Assembly (NCBI GenBank): GCA_025345505.1
Contig: JANVCC010000018.1
Coordinates: 41,183,745 to 41,247,744 of the forward strand
Length of the DNA: 64,000 nt
Direction: 5' to 3'
From: Todiramphus chloris collaris
Taxonomy: Eukaryota; Chordata; Aves; Coraciiformes; Alcedinidae
Positions 37,110 through 47,500 of this stretch are shown here, in pieces. Position 1 is the first letter of the stretch; each line of letters starts with the position of its first letter. The translations under genes were made by a program, and so were the position numbers. The notes under the pieces are model-generated. The model did no database searches. It had not been told where the DNA came from and was given only the letters and a program-made list of their open reading frames with translations.

Positions 37110-38525
37110 TTTCCATTACTTATCAGCAGTCCTGGTTAATGGGGGAGATCCCGGATGACTGAAGACTTGCCAGTGTGACACCCATCTACAAGAAGGGCAG
37201 GAAGGAGAATCCAGGACTGTCAGACAGACCTCGGTACCAGGAAAGATTATGGAACTATTCATCTTGGGGGTGATCACGAGGCAAGTGCAGGAAAACAAGG
37301 GGATCAGGCCCAGCCAATATGGGTTCATGAAGGGCAAGTCCTGTTTAACCTACCTGATCTCCTTCTGTGATCAGGCGACCTGCCTAGTGGATGATGGAAA
37401 AGCAGTGGATGTTGTTTACCTGGACTTGAGTAAGGCATTCAACACTGTTTCACACAGCATTTTGCTGGAGAAGATGCTAGCTCACGGCTTAGACAGGTGG
37501 ACTCTCCGCTGGGTTAAAATGTGGCTGGATGGCTGAGAGTTGTGGTGGATGGGGTTAAATCCAGTTGATGACTGGTCAAAAGTGGTGTCCCTCATGGCTC
37601 AGTTTTGGGACCAGTCTTGTTTAATATCTTTATCAATGACCTGGATGAGGGGATCGAAAGGACCCTCAGTAAATTTGCAGATGACACAAAATAATGTGAG
37701 AGTGTTGACCTTCTTGAGGGTAGGAAGGCTCTGCAGAGGGATTTGGACAGGCTGAAGCAACGGGCTGAGGTCAATTGCATGAGATTTAATAAGGCCAAGT
37801 GCCAGGTCATGCACTTTGGTCACAACAGCCCTATGCAATGCAAGGCTTGAAGGAGAGTGGCTGGAAAGCTGCTTGGGGAAAAAGGACCTGGGGGTGCTGG
37901 TTGACAGCTGACTGAACATGAGCAAGCAGTAAGTCCAATGGCATCTTGGCCTGTATCAGAAATGCTGTGACCAGCAGGATTAGGGAGGCGATCATGCCCC
38001 TGTATTCAGCACTTGTGTGACCACATCTTGAATACTGTGTCCAGTTTTGGGAACCACAGTATAAGAAGGACATTGAGGTGCTGGAGTGGGTCCAGAGAAG
38101 GGCAACAAGGATGGTGAAAGGTCTGGAAAACATGTCTTATGAAGAGCAGCTGAGGGAACTGGGGTTGTTAGTCTAGAGAAGAGGAGACTGAGAGGAGACC
38201 TTATTGCTCACAACCACCTAAAAGGAGGTTGTTGTGAGGCTGGTGTCAGTCTCTTCTCCAAAATTACTAATGATATGAGAGGAAATGGCCTCAAGTTGCA
38301 TCAGGGGAGGTTTAGTTTGGATATTAGAAAGAAATTCTTTACTGAAAGAGTGGTTGGGCAATGGAACAGGCTGCCCAGGGAGGTGGTGGAGTCACCAACC
38401 CTGAAGATGTTTAAAAAACAAGTAGATGTAGCACTTGACGCTATGGCATATTGGTTAGGGAGATGTTGGGATGAAGGTTGGGCTTGATAGGTGTCCTTTC
38501 CAACCATAATTCTATGATTCTATGA
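37110..38525 (+). mobile_element. CR1 LINE, 5'-truncated, RT domain to 3' end
   Basis: About 1.4 kb from early RT through the 3' terminus. It opens with 'cttatcagcagtcctggttaatgggggagatccc' and ends with 'ccaaccataattctatgattctatga', a pair of canonical terminal octamers. RT motif A is present (YLDLSKAF, 37417-37440) and motif C FADD is intact at 37674-37685. A TGA after WLDG (37534-37536), two further stops just downstream and several indels break the frame. A [19 protein letters not shown] C-terminus is read at 38275-38430. The copy is inactive. Confidence 0.96.
37249..37536 (+). pseudogene. CR1 ORF2 reverse transcriptase remnant (motif A region)
   Basis: A 95-codon open piece of the CR1 reverse transcriptase. 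In an intact LINE this enzyme copies the element RNA at the nicked target. Seen: QYGFMKGKSCLTYLISF (RT N-terminal block), then DVVYLDLSKAFNTVSHSILL. The first Asp of motif A (37423-37425), which binds catalytic metal, is kept. The second, usually Asp in the AFD triplet, is Asn here (37441-37443). A stop ends the frame after WLDG. The sequence continues in pieces in other frames to FADDTK near 37674. Confidence 0.9.
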
Positions 38526-38814
38526 AACTTTTTATGTTAATGGAGAGTTGACATCACTAGTGCCAATATTCCATGCACTATATTTATAAATTATAGATTA
38601 CATCTGTCAACTGTGTATAGTGTGGAAAACAACTGAACTGAAAACTTTAAGCCAAATTTCTGTGACATTTTAAATAATTATTAGTATGTACCCCAGATGG
38701 ATAATAAATTGAATACTATGCCTCAAAATGTAATCATCAGGTATTCTTTGCCTCTGTTAGGGTCTAATAAATTGTTGGGCTAATAAAAAATTTCTTTAAA
38801 ATCAATTATAAGCT
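38526..38814. other. Short AT-rich spacer between CR1 pieces
   Basis: About 290 bases with no recognised content. It separates the 3' end of the CR1 at 37110-38525 from the inverted CR1 5' part. The boundary near 38814 is soft, because CR1 similarity fades over about 30 bases. Confidence 0.6.
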
Positions 38815-39000
38815 TACCAACAACTCTGAGTTTTCCATAATGGCAGCTATATCATAGTTTTCCTGCTGCACAACAGCCTCCAGCTCCTCCTGTTTATTGA
38901 CCATGTTGCCTGCATTGGTATATAAACATTTCAGGGAGGGAGTCAAGTACATAGTTTTCAACCTTGACGGGTGGTGGACACCTCTGGCCATCCAAGACAC
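38815..39000 (-). pseudogene. CR1 ORF2 N-terminus (start of AP-like endonuclease)
   Basis: Minus-strand reading gives SLKCLYTNAGNMVNKQEELEAVVQQENYDIAAI. This is the first stretch of the APE-type endonuclease that nicks target DNA in an intact CR1. CLYTNA holds the Asn of endonuclease motif I, and the EL.A....YDI..I spacing fits motif II, but the second-block Glu (ITET in relatives) is changed (IMEN). The homology then stops near 38815-38840, leaving about 45 residues of the domain. Confidence 0.8.
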
Positions 39001-39084
39001 CTATATACCACCCCACCAGTGTTGTGTTACTACACCCAGTGTTCTCACTGGCAAGGTCAGTAACAACCCTGTCCCTCTTCAGAA

Positions 39085-40023
39085 CTAGCGTAAAGCCTTG
39101 TCAACGAGTCCTGCCAACTCACTTGCAAGGATTCTTTTCCCCTCATTGGACAGAAGAACCCCATCTGTCTCCAACAGACAGGGTGCCATGAAAACCTCCC
39201 CGTAGTTAAAGAAACCAAGCTTCTGTCGGTGGCACCAACCATTAAATCATGTGTTAATCTCATGGGTTTTCCTTTTTCCTTTAGTGTCTCTCCCTGACAC
39301 TACAGGTATTGAGGAGAACACCACCTGTGCTCCTGAGCCCTCAAGCAATCTCCCCAAGGATGTTAAGTCTTTTTTAATTGCTCTTATACTCCTCTCCATA
39401 ATTTCATCACTCCCAATCTGCATAACCAGCAGCGGGTAATAGTCTGTTCGCTGGACCAGATTGGGAAGTTTCTTAGAAATGTCCCTAATCTGTGCTCCAG
39501 ATAGGCAGCAGACCTCCCTGTTTCACGGATCTGGCCTACATATGGGGCCCTCGGTTCCCCTGAGAAGGGAATCCCCTACAACTATCACTTTCCTTTTTTT
39601 CTTGGTTTCACTAGTCCTAAGTATTGGAGCTGGCTGACACGCCCTGGGCAACTGTGTGGATGGACTTTCCATTGTCCTCTGCCTGATCCTTAGTTTCTAG
39701 AGCCCCATACCTGTTGTGCATGGGCAGCTGGTAAGACTGAGAAGATTGGGAGGGGGCTCTCCTGCCTCTCCAGCAGGGGACCTGCCCCCACTCCCCCCCA
39801 TCTCTTAGGTCTCCTTCGTTACCTGTTGTTTCTGGGTGGCAAGAGGAAATGGAATCCTCTACTTGTTCAGCCCTCACTTGCTGCCCTTCCCTCCAGGATG
39901 GTATAGCATGTCTCCACCAGTCTACTTCCCTTTCATAATCCCATATAGTCCTTAGTCTCTTAATTTCCTCATTTTGCTCAGCCACCATGCTGAGTAGATC
40001 ATTCATCTGTTCATATCTGACAC
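39085..40023 (-). pseudogene. CR1 ORF1 protein remnant with SGNH/GDSL esterase domain
   Basis: ORF1 of avian CR1 encodes an RNA-associated protein whose C-terminal domain belongs to the SGNH hydrolase (esterase) fold. The upstream part here is hydrophilic and coiled-coil-like (LLSMVAEQNEEIKRLR). After a one-base frameshift near 39635, the esterase starts with VIVVGDSLLRGTEGPIC; the nucleophile Ser lies in GDSLL at 39562-39576. Also seen are YYPLLVMQIGSDE, QVVFSSIPVVSGRDT and WCHRQKLGFFNYGEVF. Damage: TGA at 39523-39525, TGA at 39247-39249 (probably from Trp), and in the last block TDGVLLS (39148-39165) Leu stands where the SGNH Asp-x-x-His pair needs His. It ends with TAG at 39085-39087. The N-terminus is cut off at the junction with the plus-strand CR1. 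Confidence 0.88.
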
Positions 40024-40795
40024 AGAGTGCAGGGTCCTGCCCTTTGGCCACAATAACCCCATGCAGCGCTACAAACTGGGGGAGGAGTGGCTGGAGAGCT
40101 GCCCGGTGGAGAGAGACCTGGGAGTGCTAGCTGACAGCTGGTTTAACATGAGCCAGCAGTGTGCTGAGGTGGCCCAGAAGGCCAATGGCATGCTGGCCTG
40201 GATCAGGAACAGTGTGGCCAGCAGGACTAGGGGTGTGATTCTCCCCCTGTACTCAGCACTGGTGAGGCCTCACCTCGAGCACTGTGCACAGCTCTGGGCC
40301 CCTCACTTCCAGAAGGATCTTGAGGTGCTGGAGAGGGTCCAGAGGAGAGCAACGAGGCTGAGGAAGGGACTAGAAGGAAAGTCTTATGAGTAGAGGCTGG
40401 GGGAGCTGTGATTGTTTAGTGTGGAGAAGAGGAGACTCAGGGGGGACCTTATCACTCTCTACAACTGCCTGAAGGGAGTCTGTAGTCAGGTGGGGGTCGG
40501 GCTCTTCTCCCAGGCAACTAGTGACAGGACAACAGGGCATGGTCTGAAGCTATGCCAGGGGAAGTTTTGGTTGGATATCAGGAAGCAATTCCTGACAGAG
40601 TGTTATCAGACATTGGAATGGACTGCCGAGGAAGGTGGTGGAGTCACCATCCCTGGATGTGTTTAAGGAAAGGATGGATGTGGCACTTAGTTCCATGGTC
40701 TAGCTGATGTGGTGGTGTTAGGTCATAGAGTGGACTTGATGATCTCAGAGGTCTTTTCTAGGCTTAGTAATTCTGTGATTCTCTGAGTTTGTACC
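40024..40795 (+). mobile_element. CR1 LINE 3' part, plus strand
   Basis: About 770 bp from late ORF2 to the 3' end. It starts abruptly at 'gagtgcagggtcctgcc', inside ORF2 shortly after the RT core. The frame 40061-40393 stays open for 110 codons and shows [34 protein letters not shown] and [20 protein letters not shown], all standard CR1 C-terminal blocks, then a TAG. After frame changes the tail 'agtggacttgatgatctcagaggtctttt', AATTCTGTGATTCTCTGAG closes it. Well preserved compared with most copies here, hence relatively young. Confidence 0.93.
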
Positions 40796-43700
40796 AGTTA
40801 ACAAAAGTCTGAAAGCTGTAATAATATCACAAGTAGCGAGAGAAAAAAAACACTACCTTGCAAAGATCAGTAAGATAAAAAATATTAATTGAAATTATTT
40901 TTTTGCTGAGTTCCTAGAGTTAGATACATTGCACAACTCTGTATACAAACCATTTTAAGTCCATGCAATTATTAATGTTTGCATAATTTTGGTGGGCTTA
41001 TTGCTTGTGTGAATGACACTTAATCTGACCAAGATCTTAGAGAACAGTCTATATGCACTTGTTTACTATTGTTCCGATGACTTAATAAAGAGACTTGACT
41101 AGTTCAGATTTCTCTTCCCTGTGGGAAATGCGATAGGATCACAACAAAGATTACATTAATCTTCTATGTGTTTTGTCTGGGTAAAATAAAAAGTAATAAT
41201 ATTAATTGACTTCACAAAATGCTGGAAGATATATAATAGCTAGCTACTGTTATTCACATAAGGCTATAGGGAATGCGTAACAAGGAATGAAAAACAGTTG
41301 TGCCACATGCTCTGTAATGCTGAAAATATCTGCAGTAGTTTGGGACTACAACTTGCTGCTACTTCTTTGCTCCATTCATTGATTCTGGACATCTTATCAT
41401 ACCAAATTCACTATTATTAATACGATCTACAGTATATCTTGGTCATGGCAGATCAAAAAGCAATGATTTATTTAATTGCTTGCATTGTGAAGTTACTTAC
41501 CATGGTATAAATAAGGAGATAGTAATGGATTTTACTATATGGTTTTTAGCTATTATTATTTTTATTAAGTTATTTTTATATTTTAAATACTGTCAGATTA
41601 ATTAATTTCAGAAATCAGGTTACATAATTTTTTTTTAAACTTTTCTTTAAAATATCTTTTTTTAAAGTTGCTCTAGGATTTTGACATGAAAATTAATTTC
41701 AATAGTTCATGTGTGAGAAAGTCTCAGTTTGTAGTTTCCACATTCACATTGATGATGGTCTGAAACTCCGTGGAAAAAGATCTGTAGCTGATCCATGAAA
41801 TAATACCACTTTTCCAGTTTTAAAAATCATAAAATAAACACATTATGATCCATGAAAAATGGTAAGTGTTAATATTAGTCCTTTGGTTGAAGAAAGTTCA
41901 AAGATCAACACCAAGTGATCCATGGAATACCAAGATAACATATTTTTAATATGTTATTTTGTGTGTCATCTTACCTGTTCTTTTACGTATTCTGAGATTC
42001 ACATATAAAGAGAAATTAGGATTCAAAAAGATGGCTAGATTAGATCATCTAGTACAATTTTCTGAATGCACAGTATTTGAATTTTCTCTGGTTGCTCTCA
42101 TTGTGAGTTTAATTAAGTAATCTAGTTGGAATGGGCCACTCTAGAGACATCTGTGTATACATAATTGTAGTACAGATGTTTCAGTATATGGATAATTCTT
42201 CATTCCCACAGTAGTTAGTTTATGTCATTGTGGTTTTGAAAGAGCAACCAGGAGGAAAATACGATACAAGTGTCATAAGATGTGAACATTATTTGGTAAA
42301 GTGCAACAGCAAGTTGAGCAACTATTTCAAAAGAGTACTATAAGTTTTCTGAGTATGTTATTTCTAGAGCTGTGTGCACCTGGTAATTTAGAGTGATGAA
42401 GAGTTCAATACGCCCTTGTCCCAGCTGATATTTATCTATCATGAAGTGTGTGACTAGATCCCAGTAGAGTATATATAATAATTAGACCTACACTTTCCAA
42501 ACTGTCTTCTTGATATGCTTGTAGGTTAAAGGGCACAGTCTGAAATGCTGTTCTGTTAAAAACATATTAAATATGATATTAGTGGCCTAAAGCTATATAA
42601 TTCCCTGGAGACTCCCACTTTTAATAACCTCCAGGATAACAGATAAAGTAGAGGGCAGTAATCATTACTGAAATGGATTTTCTGGCAGAATTAGACATCA
42701 CCTCCAGGAATCAATAATCATTTTAAGCTAACAGGGTGATTAAATGACCTTCTTTTTATTTTCCTTCATGTTGAGTTGCTTTTTATCTTGATTTAGAGCC
42801 ACACAGCCAGAACAAAGATAAACAGAGGACTTGCACCATTGCAGAATCACAGTGAGGCCTATCCCTCATAAAAGTAAAAGTATTTTACTTTAATTAATAA
42901 ATTTGTTGCACAATCTGCGACTTATGAAGAATTAAGCTAAAAATTCTAGATGCAGAATATATTAATGGATTATACCTCAGGACAGTTCTTGTTTTTAACA
43001 TATTTGCACCATTAGCTTCACCGCAGCAGGTGCTATATTTTTATATTTAATAATTTATTGCTCTGGAGCTTGCTTGAGGATATCTGTTGAATGATAACAC
43101 TTTCATTAATCCTTTCAGACCATATGGTCTTCCACATCCTCCTGATCTCTGTGAAGGAGTATTGGATGACTACATTTCTTTTTTTCCTCCTGAAGGAGAT
43201 AGATTGAGAAGCTGCTAACTTCAGTGTGATATAGCGTTGATGAGTTACAGCTAACCAGATAAGACTGCTGAAAAGTGGCCTGCTTGTGAGATTTAGTTTC
43301 ACTTCTTGAAATGCAAAGATCTGTGGCATTTTTTCATATCTTTTGAAACATGCTCTGGTTTTATGTGGTTTTCTTTTTCATTTTCAGTACAGATGTGAAG
43401 GTGTTTTAAGTCTAATCAAAAGATTAGAAGGCTGCGTGGTCAATGTATACAAAATAATGTATGAAATAGAAAAATCTAGGATGACACTAACAGAAAATGT
43501 CACAAAAATAACTGTCTTGTCTGTATCAGTTTGAACTACTGAAGAGAAGAATATGCTAATCACATATAATATAGTGCATAATCTATAAGGACAAAATTAT
43601 ACAAAGAGATCAGTAGTCATTACTCTATGAAATTAATGGGTGATCACAATATCAAATGGAAGTTATTTTCCGGGTTGTACATCTTAAAGGTTCAAGACCC

Positions 43701-44190
43701 CTATGTCACTGCTTCATCCATAGAAGCATGTGTGCATTGTCTTACAGTATATTACCCAAAGGAAATTAACTTTATTTAACATAGAATCATAGAATCAACA
43801 TCCACTACTCCTTCAACAAAGTTCCAAGAGGTCACTTCTGATCTCCATTGTCACTCCTAAATTAGTTTTTAGTATTATTTATTATTATAAATTAGTTATG
43901 CTTACCAGGCAAAAACCCTTATGAAATGGACAACTAGATAGCCAAAGCCACTCTTCTGGCTGTGAATCAAGAGTATCAATCCAGTGCGAGGAAAAGCCTT
44001 GAAGACCTTCCTAGAGGAAACAAATTATGCTTATATAATTATATAATTATAATGTTAACAACATTATGGTTAATGCCCAACAAAGTTATTTACTTTGATA
44101 TCCAATTAGCTCAGAAGGAAGGTAAAGTCTGTGAATTAAAGAAGAATCATGACATGTTATAAAGTCTGCCCTATCTGTGAATATACACAA
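40796..44190. other. AT-rich unique sequence, no gene seen
   Basis: About 3.4 kb without a gene. The string TGATCCATGRAA occurs three times, near 41789, 41847 and 41918. A sequence like the core of a CTCF site (TAGAGGGCAG) lies at 42649-42658. A probable CR1 tail scrap is listed separately. Confidence 0.65.
43781..43859 (-). mobile_element. Possible CR1 3'-tail scrap
   Basis: CATAGAATCATAGAATC at 43782-43798 is the reverse of the CR1 terminal octamers. The next about 60 bases ('aacaaagttccaagaggtcacttctgatctcc') only loosely resemble a reversed CR1 3' UTR. It could also be chance octamer-like sequence. Confidence 0.4.
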
Positions 44191-44196
44191 ATGATG
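44191..44196 (+). repeat. Target-site duplication, left copy (ATGATG)
   Basis: ATGATG immediately before the second LTR, repeated exactly at 44562-44567. Confidence 0.85.
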
Positions 44197-44561
44197 TGTC
44201 GCTGTTTATAGCAGGAGCGAAGAGATGCAGCAACACAAAATCAGTAAAGAGAGAGCCAGAAGAGGAAGAAGAAGAAGACACTTTATTAATTTATAACCCC
44301 ATTTTATATACCCTAGCCCCATAGGGTGATTGGTCAGTGATCACCCATCTCCTAGGGTGATTGGCTAAAGTCCTACAACACCTATTTCAAAATATTTTTC
44401 CAATGCACCATAAACAGAACTTAGCAAAACACCAGATGTTGGTCCAGATTACAAAAAGCATCCTACTGGTTTTCATAACACTGGTGAGAAAGGCACGATT
44501 CTCACAGAATATTGTGAGAACCTGAGAAAATCCCTCTGCTAGCAGCTTTTCAGCATCCACA
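44197..44561 (-). mobile_element. Solo LTR of a second endogenous retrovirus
   Basis: A 365-bp LTR with TGT...ACA ends (minus-strand start TGTGGATGCTGAAAAGCTGC, end AAACAGCGACA), framed by perfect 6-bp duplications. On the minus strand it shows two CCAAT boxes in a repeated TAGGGTGATTGG unit (plus-strand 44324-44333 and 44355-44364), a TATA box (TATATAAAAT, 44301-44310) and AATAAA (44282-44287) about 15 to 20 bases further. The region after the poly(A) signal is (CTT)n-like. No internal retroviral genes remain. Same orientation and architecture as the LTR at 4213, but a different sequence, so a different family. Confidence 0.88.
44282..44364 (-). promoter_or_regulatory. LTR promoter: two CCAAT boxes, TATA, poly(A) signal
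   Basis: In order on the minus strand: CCAAT (44360-44364), CCAAT (44329-44333), TATATAAAAT (44301-44310), AATAAA (44282-44287). A complete class II core promoter layout that may still drive transcription leftwards. Confidence 0.65.
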
Positions 44562-44567
44562 ATGATG
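44562..44567 (+). repeat. Target-site duplication, right copy (ATGATG)
   Basis: Exact repeat of 44191-44196, fixing the right edge of the LTR. Confidence 0.85.
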
Positions 44568-47500
44568 GAAATAAACAAGCTAACTGATTAGGATTCAGAC
44601 ACTTTTTAAAACATGTGCTTTCAGAAGGACTGAGAAATGAACATTATCTCACAGACTAGGTATCATAGATTATATATTACGGAGATTGAGCTATAGAAAT
44701 GGAAGTAGGGAGAGCAGTAGAAAGAACAAATCCTGAATTTCTTCAGTGAGAGCTCACCTGTACATAAGAATGCCCCTCAATTTTCAAGGAAGTAAAAACC
44801 TTACATGAGGAAAAAATAAATTGTGAATTTCCACTACCAGTTGCTTACTGGAATATAAATTGACTTTATTATTTTTGCTTAGTTTTTTGGGGGCCTTCTA
44901 GAGCACTTGTTTTATTGTGAAAATTGGGGGCTGGCTCCAATTAATAGCCAGGAATTCCAGGAATAAAAAATAAAAAGATAACAAATATTCGGTGTTAATA
45001 TTTTAAGCACTTTAAGATAGGAAAGAGAAGAAAGCTAGCACACATGGATATCAACCAAATAAAGTAATGAAAGCAATCACAGTGAACCACACCACCCAAT
45101 AATTATCTCTGAAGGGAGTTCTGTATTTGAGACTTAAAATAAGCTAAATGATAATCATTAAGGTCCATCTTTCATAGTTAGATAATACAGACCTGGCTCC
45201 TCAGCCACTACCAGTCAGCTCCATTCTTCTAGCTGTGAGAGATGCTCCCAGATCTGCCCACTGCTTCACAGCCTAACCCAGGTTAAGCAGGATTTCTCTG
45301 GCTGATGTGCATTACTTGACTATGCAATCCCTTTCAAAGAAAGAAAGAATGTGATTAGTTTTGGAAAGCAAATATTCCAACTGACATGTAACATGAGTTC
45401 ATGCCTGATGGAAACACAGGCTACTTAGGAAAAAATTGCAAGTGTTTTCATGCAAATAAATCACATGTGACACAAGTTATTCTTGAGTTTTATTTCTCTT
45501 ATTATTTATTTATCATTTCTCTTACTATTTCTCTTTACATAAATGTATTAATTTCTAATTGTTTCCCGTAGTAACATTATTGTACAGATACTGGATGGAA
45601 TTAACAGGAAATGTGGAAATTATGTTGTATATTTTCAATAATTAATCTATTGATTCATTGCTGTTAATTCCAAGACTGGAATCTGTCTGACTTCAACAAA
45701 AAGATTTAAAAGCCTTTGGAACTTAAAGGAAGCTATATTTATGGAGATGAGGTCTGCTTTCTAACTTTTTTTTTTTTTTTTCCTTTTTTCCCTAACAAAA
45801 CAGAATCTATATTTCCTGTGGTAACTTGAGGAATAAAGTTACATTTAAAAGTGCATGTTCTGTGCTGTTTAAAATATTAACAATAGGTGGTATGGCAGTT
45901 CAGGAACTTAAAATTGTAATACACTATGTAAAAGAATTAAGTAGTCTAAGGAGCCAGTAGAGCTTTCATTCAAAATCAAAAAAGCTATGATACAACCTCA
46001 ATCTAAAAAGTGCTTAGGAAGACATTGAAGAAATAAAGAACATTTCATAGCTAGATCAGGTTATTGCATCTTTAAGAAAAAAAAAATATGGCCATTACTA
46101 ATAACAAAATCAAGTATATTTAGATGGTTACTACTTTATATGTCTCAATATTAATATTAAAAAAAACCCTAAAAAACTACAAACCGTATCTTAATTTGGT
46201 TGATGTTCATATAAAACTTATCAATTTTCCATGCAGCTATCTTCAGAGTATTTTGTTACAAATTGTGAGAAATGACACTGAATTAAATGAAATAGAGATT
46301 CAATATAACCATACAGTCTTTTCTTACATAAAACTGATAAATGACATTCATAGATATGCATATCTTATTAATAAAGAATAAAATAATTATTCTCTGATTG
46401 GAGCAAAGTCATGAATCTTATCTCAATGTGAGTGTAATATGTATTATAAGTGTAATTTAATTCAAATGTGTGTGTTGTCATTTTCAGAATGCTTCTATTT
46501 TTTACTATAAAAGTAATTATAAAGTGTATTTTTGTCCCCTATTCCTTTTAAAAAAATATGTTTGTTTTCTATTTTCTTTCATTGCTCAGAGCTCAACTCC
46601 TCAATATTAAACAGACACTATACAATAGCTATTTAGAAGACTAATATAGTCAATTAGTATTTTAAAGCAGTTTAATGCATGGATTTTATGGGAATATATG
46701 CAAATACAGTGGTATAAGTTGAAAGAGAGAGAAGCTTTGTATAAATATGTGATGCATTATTTGAATAACTGTGATTTCAGCTGAACTGCAGTGGAGTATG
46801 CCATAAACACAGCTCCAAAAGGTAGGAAGAAATGTGTCTGGCAATAAGACAGAAGCTCTATTAGGCATTTGTCCAAACCTTCTCAGACTCCAAGAAAAGA
46901 GAGAGATCTTACTAACTGAAACATTATTCATTGTCATTATACTGTTCTAGGTTTCTGCATTTAAGCAAACACCTGTGGTCCTAAATTGAGAAGCACAATT
47001 CAGTAAGAACCATAAGACTTAGCTGTGAGTTTTATTCCTTATTTGGCTGCCATATGACGAATATAGACTACAAAACCACTTTTTTTGCCAGCATTTCCTG
47101 ATTCAGTTCAGTTTGAGGAGCAAGGACCATTCTGACATGACATTTAATGATGGCAATATGTGGACTAAGTCTTCCACAAAGTTTGAAGCTGGCATTTAGA
47201 GAAAACAAAGTTCTTTTAAAGTATGCATAGAATATCTGCTTCTTTGCAAAACTGAATGAAAGAAAAAGACATATAAGGCTCTGAGAAGATTCAGTCGAAA
47301 TTTCATTGTCACTTTTTGCTTCTGGAATATGTAGACACAAAAACATTCTCGAAAAATCTCAAACTTCTGAAAATTTGAATGAGAAAGTGTTCCTACTTCC
47401 AGTGTTTACAAGTTCATTTTATTTTATTTGAATGTGGTTTAATCATAATATCCAAAGAGAAGATGTTCTCACCATAGTAAAAACTAGGATTTCTTAATTC

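Larger units (their letters stand above)
38815..40023 (-). mobile_element. CR1 LINE 5' part (ORF1 and ORF2 start), inverted
   Basis: Reverse-oriented 1.2-kb CR1 segment, the only part of this window that carries the 5' half of the element. Read on the minus strand from 40023 it gives the coiled-coil-like ORF1 middle ([17 protein letters not shown]), the GDSL esterase domain and the ORF1 stop at 39085-39087. It then runs through about 90 bases to the ORF2 N-terminus (CLYTNAGNMVNKQEELEA). At 40023/40024 it abuts, head-on, a plus-strand CR1 3' part. Both pieces are internal fragments, so they could be one insertion with a 5' inversion (twin priming) or two insertions. Confidence 0.9.

Noticed and set aside
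37592-38133. Minus-strand frames of 72 to 108 codons over the CR1
   Set aside because: Antisense shadows of plus-strand CR1 ORF2. The same holds for minus frames at 53312-53769 and 63645-63845.
39617-40051. Single 144-codon protein from the minus strand as one gene
   Set aside because: Its first few residues come from antisense of the plus-strand CR1 3' part and only the rest is ORF1; it also ends at a frameshift, so it is a chimera.
42026-42160. 'gatcatctagtacaatttt' resembling a reversed CR1 tail
   Set aside because: Only a short loose match with no terminal octamers and no continuation into CR1 3' UTR text.
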